From assembly GCA_037367405.1 (NCBI GenBank), contig JAZKJV010009336.1, forward strand, positions 496,001 to 560,000: a DNA stretch of 64,000 nt, read 5' to 3'. This DNA is from Ottelia alismoides. Its lineage: Eukaryota; Streptophyta; Magnoliopsida; Alismatales; Hydrocharitaceae. The notes beneath the pieces were generated by a model that worked only from the letters and a program-made list of their open reading frames with translations, had not been told where the DNA came from and did not search any database. Both the position numbers and the translations under genes were made by a program. Positions 24,439 through 37,300 of this stretch are shown piece after piece. Numbering within the stretch: the stretch's first letter is position 1; every line of letters starts with the position of its first letter.

Positions 24439-27400
24439 ACGATCTCCCACTAGCCCAAAGAGCCATTAATGGGCTAATCATTTAAACCCACACTCATGTG
24501 ACAATCATAGGCTATTTAAAAAATAGCTAGGCAAGCTGATCAGTCACTCTGTTCCCAAAAGACTAGGCCAAGTCCTTTTACGACACTTGTATATCTCCTA
24601 GTAACAATGCTCGCTTCCAATGCGAATGTTGCATCTTATGCAACCAATATTCAATCTAGTTAAAGCAGTTATAGTGTCCTTGACACTAATTCTCAATAAT
24701 TATTACAACTAGTATTTCATTAATCCTTATCAGAATACCTTTATTCCTGGAGATCTCTATCTCCAAAGGTATCCAAAGTTAAGACCATTTAGATCACCAT
24801 CTATAAAGTCTTGATTTCTTGAAGATAAGACTTGGAGATCACTATCTCTAAAGTCTTGTCATCTTTGAAGATATTGTTATTACTGCAATCAAGTGTTCAA
24901 TCTCCATAGTAGGATTAGTAATAATTTACTACTCCCACCGCATGGCAGATATCTGGCTTTTGTACACATCTAGCATACAATCAGCTTCTCGTAACTGATG
25001 CACAAGTGCAAGAAGTTCTAGCATTCACTTCCTAAACTCTTTGATGTGTTATCCCTTCAGATGGGTCAGTACCAAATCTTAAGGGAAGAAAGCCTTTCTT
25101 GAAATTTCCAAAATGAAATATGTCCAAGATGTACTACAAATGTGACGGTCCCAATATCCTCTTCTCTTTGCTTCTGAACACCTTCAGAACTAAGATCCAA
25201 GAGGCATCTTTGGAATCATATCTCAAGGTATGGAATAGCCAGAACATAAAACAATTATTATCATCCTTATATCATTCCAAATGATTAGGATATTATCTAC
25301 ATTTAGCATAATGAACACAATGGCACTCCCACTAAGCTTCATAGGGTTCATCAAGATTCTATCTGAAATCATAACATTTATAATTTCATCAAATCTTATG
25401 TTCCAACTACAAGAAGCTTATTTGAGTCCATAGATGGATTTCTTTAGCTTGCACATCTTGCTTTTCTCAACCATGAAGCCATGGGGCTACTTCATGTGAA
25501 TATCCTTAAAGAGGTATTCATAGAGGGATGCAATATTGACTTTCATCTCGCAGATGTCAAAGTCAAGTTGTGTAGCTATAGTTAGCAATATTCTGATGGG
25601 TTTAAGCATGGTCACTGAAGAGCAAGTCTCATTGCAAGCAATATCTTCTCTTCTGGTGTGTAGCTCATGGCTACAAACCGTGCTTTGAAGGTCTCTATCT
25701 TCTCATCAGATTCCCTTTCTCTTGAAGATCCATTTGCACCTTCATGGGTCTAACCCTTATAAGTAGATCTTTGAGGGTCCATATACAACACATGTATATG
25801 AAGTCTACTTTAGACCTTTATTGCTAAAATCCATCTATCCATGTCATGATCCTCAAGAGTTTCATCACATGAAATCCGATCATTGTCACACTTAACTGAC
25901 ACATAGAATACATCCTCAAACTCATTTGAAGAGGTATTAGTGTTTCATCTTTAATTATCCTTTTAGTTTTCATTTGGAACCTCATTATCATCTCAAGATT
26001 AAATGAGTTCCTTTACTTCATTTTTATCTTGATTCTCAAGAGAGTCATCCTCTAAGAATCACATTCTCAGAGATGAGATCTTTTAAGAATCTCAGGGTTA
26101 TAAAGTAGGTATACAATACCATCCTTTATTTTTCTAATGAAGTAGCACTCTCTAGTGCTTAATTCCAGCTTACTTGCATGGAATCTATTTAAGGATATAT
26201 AATGTAGTCTCTACTACATATATACCAGGAAACTAAGAGGAAATTATGCTAAAATTCATCATTGATGAAATCATATCACACATGATCCAATTATATCTCC
26301 CTACAACTCTATTGAGTTTAGGTGTGTTAGGAGGATTGAGATAGAACTGATATTCATATCTTCATAAGGTATTCTTTGAATTTATCTAACATGTAAAAGC
26401 TACCTAGGTTAGATCAAATTCATTTCACCGTTCTTCAGACTTTGGTTCCAAACCAAAATTATGAAATCTTAGAATATTTGAAAGGTTTCTTAGGTGAAGA
26501 GAAGAAATCTCATATCATACATACTCATCAATAGATATCACATATCCATAATGTTTATTATGATATAGATGATCCACATACATCAATATGTATGAGATCT
26601 TGAATACCTCGACATCTAACACCATTCCCAGAGAAGGGTGTATTAGACATTTTACTTTGAATACTATATTCACAAGTATGTAATATTTGAAATTTTAGAT
26701 ATTCTAAAGTTTCATATCTTACTAGTCCATTGATCTCATCAATAGACATATACCAAAACTTGATGCCAGATCATTGTCAAATGATCTTCATCCTCCTATT
26801 GATCTTTTAAAGGTTTAATTTTCAGTTTTAGAAATCTTAATGAACCACTCATTAATTTTCTAATTTTGTGGAGTCCACTTGATGTTAGAATACTGTCTGA
26901 AATATATCCATCATAACTCTTTATGATAGGTTTATTACAGAATTCATGTTTATTTCCAACACTTAGAAACAAACAATGAGTGTATTCTAATATCTAGGTT
27001 ATAGAGGCATTCTCTAAGACTAAGGCTCTCCTACTGAGAATATGAAGTCTATTTATCCAATAGAGATTGTTGCAACAATTGCATCAATATCCATGTGGAT
27101 AACTATAAACCTTAAGATCAAATTTTTCAGTCTTCTAAAACATATGCAACCTATTGCAAGTGTTGTTAGAAGATTGAGATACAATTATAAGACTTTATCT
27201 TATTCAATAAGCAAGTCAATATCAATTATTTATGTAGATTATTCTGATGCTCTATCTGAATCCTTCTCTAAGGATTCTAGACAGATTTGGTAGTCATATT
27301 ATCAACACACCAACTTATTGTGGTATTGGCATTCATCCAACTCTTAGGATGTCATATGGAAGTCATAGAAGTATGGTCAACTCTTTGACTATCCTTCTCA

Positions 27401-29837
27401 TCTTGGGTCTGACACATGCTTCCACTGCACTCCCTCTATCTATAAACAACCAATTCTTAAGACTAAGGATCTCTTATGTTAAATTCAAAAGAATTCAATG
27501 TAAGAGCATTCAACATTTATACATGCTTCATTAAATTCATACAATATGAATACTATGAAGCTTCATGAATGACTAGAGTATAGACAGTAGAATGATGACA
27601 CTCATCATGTCTACATCCATCTAGATTCTCAAAACATTGGTTCAGGTAGGTATTCAACATTTTTGAATACATCATCTCTTATAGAGCTACCATTCTGCAT
27701 GATGCAGTGAGCCATGTCATTCATGATAAATGTCAAGAGCGCATATATATGCCAGAATATCTTCTTAAATTTTATAAGGATTATTTGACAATTACGATCA
27801 TCATCAACATGTCACTTCTAAAGTGCATTTGATGATATCATGACTATAGAGACATACAAACCCTAGGGTTGTAGATCTATTGTCTATTTAATTGTCATTC
27901 CTCATTACTATGAGGAAACTTGCACATTGCAACAACATATATTATGTGTCCAACTGCAAGCACAATATCTGGATCATGAGTCCAATCCATGATATTTTAT
28001 TGGTTATTATTGAGTATAACATTGAGTGGGTTTAATGAAGGATTATCTGAAATAAGAAATTTGCATAAGGGTATATATATACATATTCTACTTTGATTTA
28101 GGAATTTTTATATCAAAGTTGTCCTGCATTGTCAACACTGAAAGTTCATTCCCTTAATCACTTTCAATGTAAGAGATATTCTTACCATTATATCTCAAGC
28201 AAGATCTGGGGTCTCCTTCCTTATCTTTGTCGCATCCCAATAATATGAGAACTTGTGACTCCGATAAAAAGAAGCGGGAACACATTCCACCTTGCAAGCC
28301 CAACTTGCATCTCCCAATTCGGTCTTTAACATCTGGGCCCACCACCTCTAAGGTGATGTTGACCCGTCATTAATTGAACCAACCGTCAACATGCTTAATA
28401 CTCGCTATACGCTATCCAATATCGCCCCAATAATATGAGGACTCGATATTGGGGTCACTATGTATACTGCCTTACTCTTTCGAGAAGCGAAGAGCCCGAT
28501 CCAAATGGATTGTATGCAGGAGCTATCACTTCTTACATACGTCTCCTACATACAATATCTGGCGACGGAACCCTTCACTTTGACGGGAGACCATGGATAT
28601 CACTTATGTGATCCTCCGTATCATATTCAAATTCTAATTAATCATTATGAATCATATTCATTATGCTAATTCTTCCAAGAAAAATAACAACTCTATTCAT
28701 AATAGAGTGTTTTAATTTTAATTAGATTACAATTAATCTAATCATATTAAATTAATGATCTAATTAATATCCAACCAACATTTTATTTGTTACTTGAAAT
28801 ATGGTATTATCTCAAATACGTATTGCTTCGAATTTTAAAAATTATTAAATACATCATGATATCTCACGCATCATTCGTTCCCTACATGTTGTCATGGCTA
28901 GTACCGGCGGGAGTGGGACAGACCGCACACGGTGCAACCTGCTACCCCAATGCTCCCCGACTAGACACCATATCCGCCTCGGGAAAAAGCAATGCCGAGT
29001 CAATCACTTTGTACTTGAGATGATCATCGGTCTTTCAACCGAAATTATACCATATAATATTCATCAAAGTCATTTTGATAATATTATAAGGAGATTTGCT
29101 AAATAAATCCCCAATCCTATTCAAGCAACAAGGTTTTTCATGCAAAAGTTGTCCTACAACTATTGTAGGATAAAATAAAGTTTTCATGAAAATAATGTTT
29201 GTTGAAATTTCAAATTAACCAATTGTGATCAAGATCAACTATCTTACATTTTGGTTAATGCAATGTCATTCAAGGAAATAATGATCATCTTTAAATATTT
29301 CACAAATATTTATCAATAATCTTTCAGAAAATTAACAATTAATTCTCATTAATTTATTTGAATGACAACCACAAGGTTCATGATAATGATGCAATTTCCA
29401 GCAGTGATCCTCACTAACTAAAAATAGCATATCTCATTCATTTTAAATTCAAATTAAGCAAAATCAATTTCCAGATATAGATAACTTGATTTAAAAACGA
29501 AATCATGTGATGAACAAGCAATTCCAGGTATTTTAAAACCGTAATTAACATCTTAATTACGCCTCTAATCGTCATCCCTGAAATAGTGAACAAATGGTCA
29601 ATAAAACGATCATATCTTGAGCAAACGGAATCCAAATTACGCAAACTCAAATCCTATTGTTTCCTTAATTAATGGAGAACATTATCCAATTTAAAATTTC
29701 ATGTTTAAATATTTTAAATAGGGCCGAAATATTATCACAAGACAGGGCTGCGAAAATTGAAATGCTAAAATTTTCATGAACCCAAACGAACACAAATTTC
29801 CGTAGGTTCATTGTATCATATCCAAGACCTTCGTAAA
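24439..29837 (-). pseudogene. Decayed gag-pol of the Copia element
   Basis: Minus-strand remnants, from right to left. At 26,558-26,749 the frame reads ...H-T-C-E-Y-S...K-M-S-N-T-P-F-S-G-N-G...L-I-H-I-D-V-C-G-S, the Copia GAG-pre-integrase zinc region running into integrase (usual form C..C..GK....F...LIH.DVCGP). At 25,421-25,453 K-L-K-K-S-I-Y-G-L-K is the Copia RT motif, followed by an in-frame stop. Around 24,930-25,060 C-V-Q-K-P-D-I-C-H-A-V-G-V-V matches the TRPDI.YAV.V. segment before RNase H. Stops and shifts fill the rest. The stretch 28,150-29,030 is less AT-rich and may hold the 5' untranslated region; gag is only faintly readable near 27,600-27,850. Confidence 0.75.
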
Positions 29838-29853
29838 CCTGGCTCTGACACCA
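29838..29853 (-). promoter_or_regulatory. Copia primer-binding site
   Basis: On the minus strand TGGTGTCAGAGCCAGG, two bases inside the 5' LTR end; the standard plant Copia site is TGGTATCAGAGC. It pairs with initiator-Met tRNA. Confidence 0.85.
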
Positions 29854-29855
29854 CT

Positions 29856-32496
29856 TGAAGGATATGGAAAAATCCTTCAAGCGCATCACGTAAGTGTGAT
29901 GATCGCATCGTATGCGATCGGGAGCGACTAGTCGCACTAGTTGCTTGATGCAGCGGAAATTAAAATTTTCTATGTGACGAAACCACATGATACAAGAATA
30001 CTTCTCGGATCGTTTAGTCTAAACCACAAACAAGAAATAGGATTACTTCTTGAAGTGTGGTTGCGATCGAGTCTCTAAACAAAGAGACCTCCTGTCTCAA
30101 GTCCGATCCGACGGAGGAGATGCTTGCAAGCGTGTGGATGAGATGCGTGCTTCTCGCAATCCATGTTGGTGATCCAAGCTACGAATCTCCTGATCTCAAC
30201 AAACGAGATATGACGTCTTCTTCACGAGCAAGGCACGCCGAAGTAGATGGAGATCCACAAGCAAACGATCGGGCAGCATAACGACGACGCTGTGGCGATG
30301 GAGGATCTCTCTAGGGCATCCATGGTGGAAGGCCACATGAGAGAAAGAGAGAGTATGCATGTATAGGGAGAGAGAGAGAGAGCATTCATCTGTTGTATCA
30401 TGTGAAGAGCAATGGATGCCTCTTCTTATATAGGGTTTTGAGAGTCCATGGATCACAATCCATGCGATACACATAATAAATGGATGGGATTGATTTGTGT
30501 TTCTTTCAATGGCTAAGATGTTGTTGTAAAAATACAACAACTAATGATTTAATTTAAATTAATTTTTATTGATAAATCAATAAAATTAATTTCAAATCAA
30601 ATCATCTTTAATAAGAGAAAAGATAATGAAGAGAATAAACCAATCCACTCATAAGAGGGGACGGCTACTCTTCTCCTCATGGAGAGTTGTAGCCGTCCAC
30701 TCCTCTTTGGTGGACTTGGTCAATCTCTTCAAATATCATGAGATCTCATTATCTCATGATATATATCATCATCTCTTGTTGACAATATTTTCACAAAAAT
30801 AATTCCAAATTATCTTGTGCAAAATATAAACCATGCCACTGAAATTATGTGAATCTTATTCACAACACAAAACTAAATGTAATTATATTTTCAATTAATT
30901 ATTCAATGTCAATCCAATTCACATTAACAATTAATCAACAAATATAAATCACAATATGCTATCTTTAATATATTATAAATCACATTTATAATATATATGA
31001 TTAATATGGATAGTGCTATCTACATTATTCATATCCATGATAATTAAATCACATTTAATCATATTGGATCTCCTTCTCTCAAGTGCCCAAATAACATGAA
31101 TCACATTCACATTATTCACATCTTTTGATAATTAAATCACATTTAATTATCTTAGATATCTCTCCTTATAATATGAGTCAATTCATATTATTCATGATAA
31201 TTAAATCACATTCAATTATCAATTTTCTCGATACTTGGATACATATATCAACAATGAAATTATCCATGAACTCTTTCAAGGATAATGTGCTTTCTCCGCG
31301 GATACTTGAAGATAAGGACTGGGCGATTATATTGTTCCACGTATAGTGACTTGGATATTGAGATCACATCTCAAATCTAGATCTCGGGCCTCCCATAGAT
31401 GCTTGATTAAATCAAGACCGCAAATCTAATCTTCTCATTGCATCTGAATCACATTCAAATCAATGTCCAACATTTGAACCAAGATCAGATTATTTCTCTA
31501 CTGAGAGGAGTCACTAAAATCCAGACCCGTTTCATCACTCCATAGGAATGGAAGCATCATGGTTATACAATCGTTTATGATCACATCACCCTCAGGTATT
31601 CCCAACACCTGTACATCCTGCATACTGGAAGACTCAGAATAAACCCGAAGTATTAGATCAACTTTATACTGTCTACTTCAAGATTTTATCAGTAAGTTTC
31701 TCATTTGATCATTGGGAGTCGGTATCGATCATATACTTTCCAAAAGCATATATCATACCTAGGTCTTGATCATATACTTTCCAAAAGTATATATCAAACC
31801 TACAAATTCAGTCAAGCTTCCAAAGCGAGACGACCTTGCACGGAATTTAATTCTTCCCAATATCTTATGAGTGAGCTCATGTCTTCCGGTTCAGTAATGA
31901 ATCTGTATGATCCCTTCGAAAGATCGTATTACTCATATGCCCTTGCATGCACACCAGCGCGCTGGTGTATAGACCTTGATTAGGTCATCAACCTATTGGT
32001 CTGCCAAATGTACATACTCAGATATATAGTAACACATCTATCTCCGATCAGAGGATGTGTGCCTGTATCGTGATAGCATACGATATAGGACTTTGGTTAT
32101 CTCGATCTCGTTAAGTCAACTCTTTGACCTAACTAATCTGACACCTCCGAATCTCTATTCCCATGCAGAGGACCTGCATCAAGAGGTCGGTCAGATATCA
32201 GCCTATGTGAGAAAGGATTGCCATCTCCTACTCAGGTTGGAGATCATCTCTTAATAATCATTTGACGGTACTTGATGAGTCCTCAATCTAACTCTTTAGA
32301 TATTCATCCAAGCACCAGCCTCTATGATTTAATAATTGAATCAACAGTTGTATGATCATCAAGATGGCCATGGTACATAACCCTAGTTATACAGAGGGAC
32401 CTATTATGCAAATTATTTATTCTTCATTTCAGATCAGGGAATGATATTCGCAATAACATTTATTGCATAATAGCTCGCCATGGGCTCGCATGTCCA
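29856..32496 (-). repeat. 5' LTR of the minus-strand Copia element
   Basis: 2,641 bp, nearly the same length as its partner and alike throughout, with scattered substitutions and short indels. It would carry the promoter; several AT-rich TATA-like words exist (CTTATATAGGG at about 30,424 reads on the plus strand), so no single one is assigned. Confidence 0.9.
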
Positions 32497-32499
32497 ATA

Positions 32500-32815
32500 G
32501 AGGGGTTGGAGGGGGAGAGATTGGGAGGAGTGCAGAGGAAGAGGTGGGAGGTGGGCTGTAGAGAAGGTGGCCGAGGAGCGCCAGAGGAGGAGGAGGAAGG
32601 ACTGAAGGGGTAATGGCTGGGGTGGTGGGGCGGGAAAGGAGGAGGAGGGGCGGGAGGGGTGGGGCTAGGGTCAGAGGAGGGCCAGAGGAGGAGGAGGGAT
32701 TGGAGGGATAATGGCCGAGGAGGAGGTTGTCGTCATAGGAGGATGGGGAGGAAGAGGGTGGAGGAGGAAGGGGAGGGAGATGGAGAGGGAGAGGGAGAGG
32801 GAGAGGATGAAGAAA
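32500..32815 (+). repeat. G-rich minisatellite, right part
   Basis: Continuation of the GGAGGAGGGG/GGGAGAGG repeats broken by the Copia insertion, ending in (GGGAGA)n at 32,780-32,806. Confidence 0.85.
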
Positions 32816-32859
32816 ATTATTTTAAGTATTATTGATTGAAAGTACTATAGTATTCAAAA

Positions 32860-33000
32860 GCTAACGTCTATTAGAGATGGAAGTGGATGGTGACTAACTA
32901 GAGGGGCACATATGATAAAACTTGAATAAGATAGGGGTACAACTGATATTTCAAAAAAGGGAGGGGCATAACCAACTCAATTATCTCCTCCATTAATGTC
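32860..33000 (-). repeat. Right inverted terminal region of the split DNA element
   Basis: Inverted counterpart of 20,980-21,135. Together they bracket the minisatellite and the Copia insertion; without Copia the element would be about 1.3 kb. Confidence 0.55.
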
Positions 33001-33019
33001 ACCTTAATTGTTTATTCAA

Positions 33020-33560
33020 ATTTAGAAACCTACGTGTCCTAGCCAAAAGGGGGCGCCGCCCATTTTGTTCTTGCGTTCTCTCCAAGCCAAATAGGGGGCT
33101 GCGACGGCTGGACCTGCGACGAGTGATGGTGGCATGAGGTTGGGATGGGCCCGCAGGACTTGCCGGTAAAGGGCGCGGTGGTGATGAGCTTCAGGAGGTG
33201 GCGAGGCAAACTGCAGAGGCACGCGGTGGAGAAGATTGTTCCTCGGGCGATGGAGCTGCAAGGTGGCGGCACATGGATGCGACTCCAGGACAGAGCTGAT
33301 GCGTTCTGGGCGCGGCTCTAGTGGTGTTGGCGCAGAAGTGGGGCTCGCGCAGGGGGTGGATGATCTTCGAAGGAGGGGGCTGCGGGACATGATGGTGATC
33401 AGCGACGGGTCCATTCCAGGTGGAAAAGGAATGTGTAGGTGGTGCTCTTCGTGCAGCTAGCTACGTGGAGGGAACTACTGGTGACGGTGAAGCGCGCAGG
33501 ACGACGGAGCTGGTTCTCCGCGATGGTCGGTGTGGATTCCAGGTGGTCTCCTGATGTCTA
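33020..33560. other. GC-rich island of unknown origin
   Basis: About 540 bp of GC-rich DNA with CpG and GGTGG/GCGG words between AT-rich neighbours. Open frames occur on both strands (for example 33,022-33,414 minus, proline/serine-rich), but they overlap, lack a recognisable domain and are probably compositional. It could be captured gene or promoter DNA inside the element that ends near 34,262. I do not recognise it. Confidence 0.4.
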
Positions 33561-34262
33561 ACACGGAGATACAATATAAATGTGTATTGTACAATTTTGA
33601 TGTGTATTATAGATATTTGATATGCATTTTTACGTATCAATTGGGTGCAAATGACAATTGTAGTTTTTTATGCATATTGTATATTTGATGTGTATTGCAC
33701 ATTTTGGATGTGCTTTATATATTTTGAATGTGTATTATACATATTTAGGATATATTTTACTCATCAATTGAGCATGAATGACTACTGCATTTTTAAAAAA
33801 GAACCATAAAATTTTATTATACAAAGAACCATACAATCATTAAAATAACCATGTATTAATTGCTAATATAAATTATATTCTACAAAGACCCGTACAAAAT
33901 TTACAAATGGTTGATTAATTTTGAGTGAACCACAGTAAATACAAAAAAACGTAGTATCGTTACAAAAGGAACTACAGATTCTACAAAAAAATACATTATG
34001 ATACAAACATTGCCCCGCGTAATGTCGCCCAGCACAAAACTTGGCAATTTTTTTATATGGTATTGCGAAAACTATCAAAAATAAAACTAGCTAAATTTAG
34101 TATTTGAAATATTAATTGACGTGCATAATTAATGCAAAAGTTGATGACCAAAATATCCTTTTAGGTAAATAAATTGATGATGTCGCTAGATTTGAATCTA
34201 ACGACTGCGATCGTTGGCCTTCCTTAAGGATGGAAGGACCAAGTCCTATTTGAAAGGCCCCT
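33561..34262. mobile_element. AT-rich part and right end of a TA-targeting MITE-like element
   Basis: The right end, minus strand GGGGCCTTTCAAATAGGACTTGGTCCTTCC (first half at about 34,243-34,262), closely resembles the end of the (TA)n-embedded element at 48,909 (CTTCCAATAGGACTTGGTC) and abuts TACATATATACACGTATAT. The left end was not found, so its extent, and whether it includes the GC-rich island, are unknown. Confidence 0.4.
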
Positions 34263-34800
34263 ACATATATACACGTATATAAATACATTACTATGCATAG
34301 TTATGTATTTGTTTCGTTTTAATATTTCGTCTATATTTTCCCCTTATTCGTGAATTTCTTATTCTGATCAAAATTTATCCTATTTTTTAGAAATAGACAT
34401 GAAGAAAATCAAAAGTTCCAATTATAGATATGAAAAATAGAATTTATGCAAATTAGTGTAACTTAATGCATTCTAGTATAGAATTAATCCGTTATTAAAT
34501 TGTATGATTCAAGGAATCGCATCTAGGTTGAAAAAAGAATTTCCGGAACAACAAGAAGGCAAAGTAGATATAAAGTGAAATTCGAGTAGTTCAGCCTCAC
34601 TGTCTCCTTGCAATGATAAACACATCATGTCTCATTAAAGGCAAGAATTTGTTACCTCGAGAAGAATATATTCAAGCAAAAAGACAAATTAGAGCATGCA
34701 AAGGTGTGCATGCAACAAGTTCTTCAAAACTCAAAGATAAAGACGTATAATTAATTATGATGACCACAACGACTATTATTATAAGCGAACTCACACTAAC
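34263..34800. other. Spacer, nothing recognised
   Basis: AT-rich, no frames of note. Confidence 0.4.
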
Positions 34801-35352
34801 TTATTTCTTATCAAGTGTATGGATCTCCACGACTTGATAGTTCATGTTGATTTTGTCATGATTCATGTAGTCTATTGAAGAAGATGCAACATTTGTATCC
34901 ACTTGGAAGCTTGCGATCCTACACATCACATTAATATGAATTTTATTCGTGGCTTCTTTGAGGCATGAAATCACATCAAGGTCTAGAGACTCCACGAGTG
35001 TCAGGCCCTTAGTAAGGTACTGGAAGGCAAAGGTAGTATATTGCATATCCTCATTGGACTTCTCGATCTTCATGGTTTGCTTAGTTGTCTTCTTGATGCA
35101 ACTCTCGAGGTAACCATCCTGGTTCATCGTATTCTTTTCCATGAATTTCTTTTATGGTGTGAATCTGAAACGATCGAGGACCGTAGCAACCTCAGCAATG
35201 CTTGGTCACACCTCAGGCTTGTGTTCATCCTCCCAAAAGATGATGGCGCATGCCTACACATCGCAATTCTTGATGGCATTCTTTCTCCTCTTCCTAAAAG
35301 TCATACAACGAGTAGATTTATTTGGAATCTTGCCAAGCCTCTACCTTGCCAT
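34801..35352 (-). pseudogene. Type I (M-gamma, AGL80-like) MADS-box transcription factor pseudogene
   Basis: Minus-strand reading from ATG at 35,350-35,352 gives M-A-R-stop-R-L-G-K-I-P-N-K-S-T-R-C-M-T-F-R-K-R-R-K, the start of a MADS domain (basic DNA-binding helix). About ten residues of the helix (the G-L-L-K-K...L-S-T-L-C part) are deleted. Then A-C-A-I-I-F and H-K-P-E-V-stop-P-S follow, matching the family's ACAI(I/V)..... PEVWPS. The intact frame from 35,142 to 34,801 has M-N-Q-D-G-Y-L-E-S-C-I-K-K and runs of K/E like the coiled C-terminal half of AGL80 relatives. In-frame stops lie at codon 4, in the domain (two) and just before the final frame. AGL80-type factors act in the central cell/endosperm; this copy cannot. 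Confidence 0.8.
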
Positions 35353-35961
35353 TGGATCTCTTTGCTCACGTAGCGAAGGATATGAGAACAATTTATATTG
35401 GCAAAAGGAGATCATAGACATGATTGTATGCCATATAATATTTCTTTCTTATTTATATATGCTGCAACAAGTGCACATTGACCATAAAATGTAGATGGAA
35501 AGCCATCAAACATTCAATAGATTGCGTTTTTCGAGTGTGGCAAATTCCAATCTAGAGATATAATAATACGAGAATAAATAATTAAAGTACTTGAAAAAAT
35601 GCTCTTTCTCAAGATTTCTCATGTGGACACTTTGCATATATAGCCTTGTGATGAGATTGTAATTATATATGTTTATGTTAGCATGTTTTGACTTTAACTA
35701 AACTCAATCCTATCAAGGTAAATTCACATTATCAACTTGTCATGCTTAGACCAGATTGAACTATTGTAATACCTCGAACACTATGGATTTGAAAAACTTA
35801 CAAACTATGAATGGATCAAAAGACAATCTTGATCATTTTGTGATGTTATAGATAGAGCAAATATGCATCCCACTTATCCTTGGATCTTTATGTCTACTTG
35901 ACAAGATTCATGGTTAGGACTCGCACAATCCAACCAATATATATTCAACATATAATATTTA
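35353..35961. other. Spacer, nothing recognised
   Basis: AT-rich, no supported feature; the upstream side of the MADS pseudogene. Confidence 0.4.
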
Positions 35962-36347
35962 GAAGGGAAAAGGGAAGCTACATCGGGGGTGCAGCCAACT
36001 AGCTATAACGGTCATTGTTCTTATTGATTTTTTTTATTTTTTTTGAAGGAAACCTATGGGGGTTTGCTTAGTGAGTGGAATATGTGTTTCAAATTTCATG
36101 CAAAACAAACATTCCTAACATGTCCATCTAGATATGGTCAATTTCAGCAATATTGAAACCGTTAAAATGGATAGCCATGATGGTGATGATAGAAATGTCG
36201 AATTTAGTTGAATTTGGCATGAGACCATGGTGATATATTGTGATTTAAATCCTCCTATATTTCATTTCAAAAACAAAAAAAATCAACGAAAAAAATGATC
36301 GGGTGCAACTAGTTGGCTACATCCCCAGATGCAGCTTTCCCAGCCCC
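35962..36347. mobile_element. Inverted-repeat MITE of 386 bp
   Basis: Left end GAAGGGAAAAGGGAAGCTAC...GCAGCCAACTAG is matched in inverse by the right end (CTAGTTGGCTACATCC...GCAGCTTTCCCAGCCCC). Both are flanked by TATTTA (35,956-35,961 and 36,348-36,353), a likely target duplication. There is no coding capacity. The superfamily is not clear; a longer duplication with mismatches would suggest MULE. Confidence 0.75.
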
Positions 36348-36353
36348 TATTTA

Positions 36354-37300
36354 AAATTATAAACCTTCATATATCTCTGATTTTCAACTCTCAATCTCTC
36401 GTTCAAGCTATCAACTGGTAACCTGCCTTGTCTCCAAGAGCATCATTTCAACTAATATCATATGTGTTGTGACTTCCCATATGTCTCTAGTGACCCCAAC
36501 CTCATTAGTATATAATATGCCTTGTCTACCCTTTTGACAAGTTAATCTTTACCTTGATAGCATCAAAGATTACCTTGTGACCTCGTAACTATATTCCAAT
36601 CCCAATTCACTTCAGGTTTCTCGAGTTTACCATAATAATCTCGTAGCCTTAACTCAAGAACTTCATCTCTACTTAACCATCTCATAAACCTTTTCAATCC
36701 TATCGACCTTGACTTATTCCTACTTAATTTGACATCAGTAGTCCCACCTCAGTTGCCCCCAACACTACTTGGTCCTCGACTTCATCCAATACCTTCGATT
36801 AACTTGATTTTTCACAGTGGTAATTTGGTTTTCACACAATCCAATCGAGCCAAATTAGTTACTCAAACATCTTAATCCAATCTAATTTGATCGGGTAATG
36901 AATGGTATTTCTTGCCGCAATGCTTTTTGAATTATGTATGCGATTACTATTACATTCGCTTCAATAAAATTATATATCCACATTGATCAATAAAATTCGT
37001 TTTAATTCGATTGATGATCCCTACGGACTGACAAACTTTCACTAGATACTATTCAATTCGATTTTATAAATATTTAATCTGATTGGTCAGGAATTTGTTA
37101 GAGTGTAAAATATTGATGAAACTTATTAACACATATGATTGGATACATCATCTAGTTATCACAATTCTGTTTCAAATTTCAAACATTTTATTTTAAGAAA
37201 GTTGGAAATATCTAATTTTAAGGATTTTTTGTATGTGTTTGTCAAATATCATTGTCCTTTGTGTGTCTGTATTTTGAGGATATGATATTTTTTTATCTAA
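36354..37300. other. Spacer, nothing recognised
   Basis: C/T-rich stretch 36,400-36,900 without open frames or clear domain matches; possibly degraded retrotransposon. Confidence 0.35.

Larger units (their letters stand above)
21794..32496 (-). mobile_element. Copia-type LTR retrotransposon, complete outline, minus strand
   Basis: Long direct repeats at 21,794-24,438 and 29,856-32,496 flank 5.4 kb of internal DNA. The primer-binding site (minus strand TGGTGTCAGAGCCAGG, about 29,838-29,853) lies inside the right repeat, so the right repeat is the 5' LTR. The polypurine tract (minus strand GGGCTAGTGGGAGATCGT, about 24,439-24,460) lies inside the left one. Integrase remnants (26,558-26,749) precede RT remnants (about 25,430), the Copia order. 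It sits in a G-rich minisatellite; GAGGG occurs at both edges but the repetitive target makes a duplication unprovable. The LTRs are alike with scattered changes, so it is much younger than the Athila copy, yet its genes are ruined. Confidence 0.9.

Noticed and set aside
33022..33460. Possible GC-rich genes on both strands
   Set aside because: Overlapping opposite frames, no domain, low-complexity proline/arginine/glycine content.
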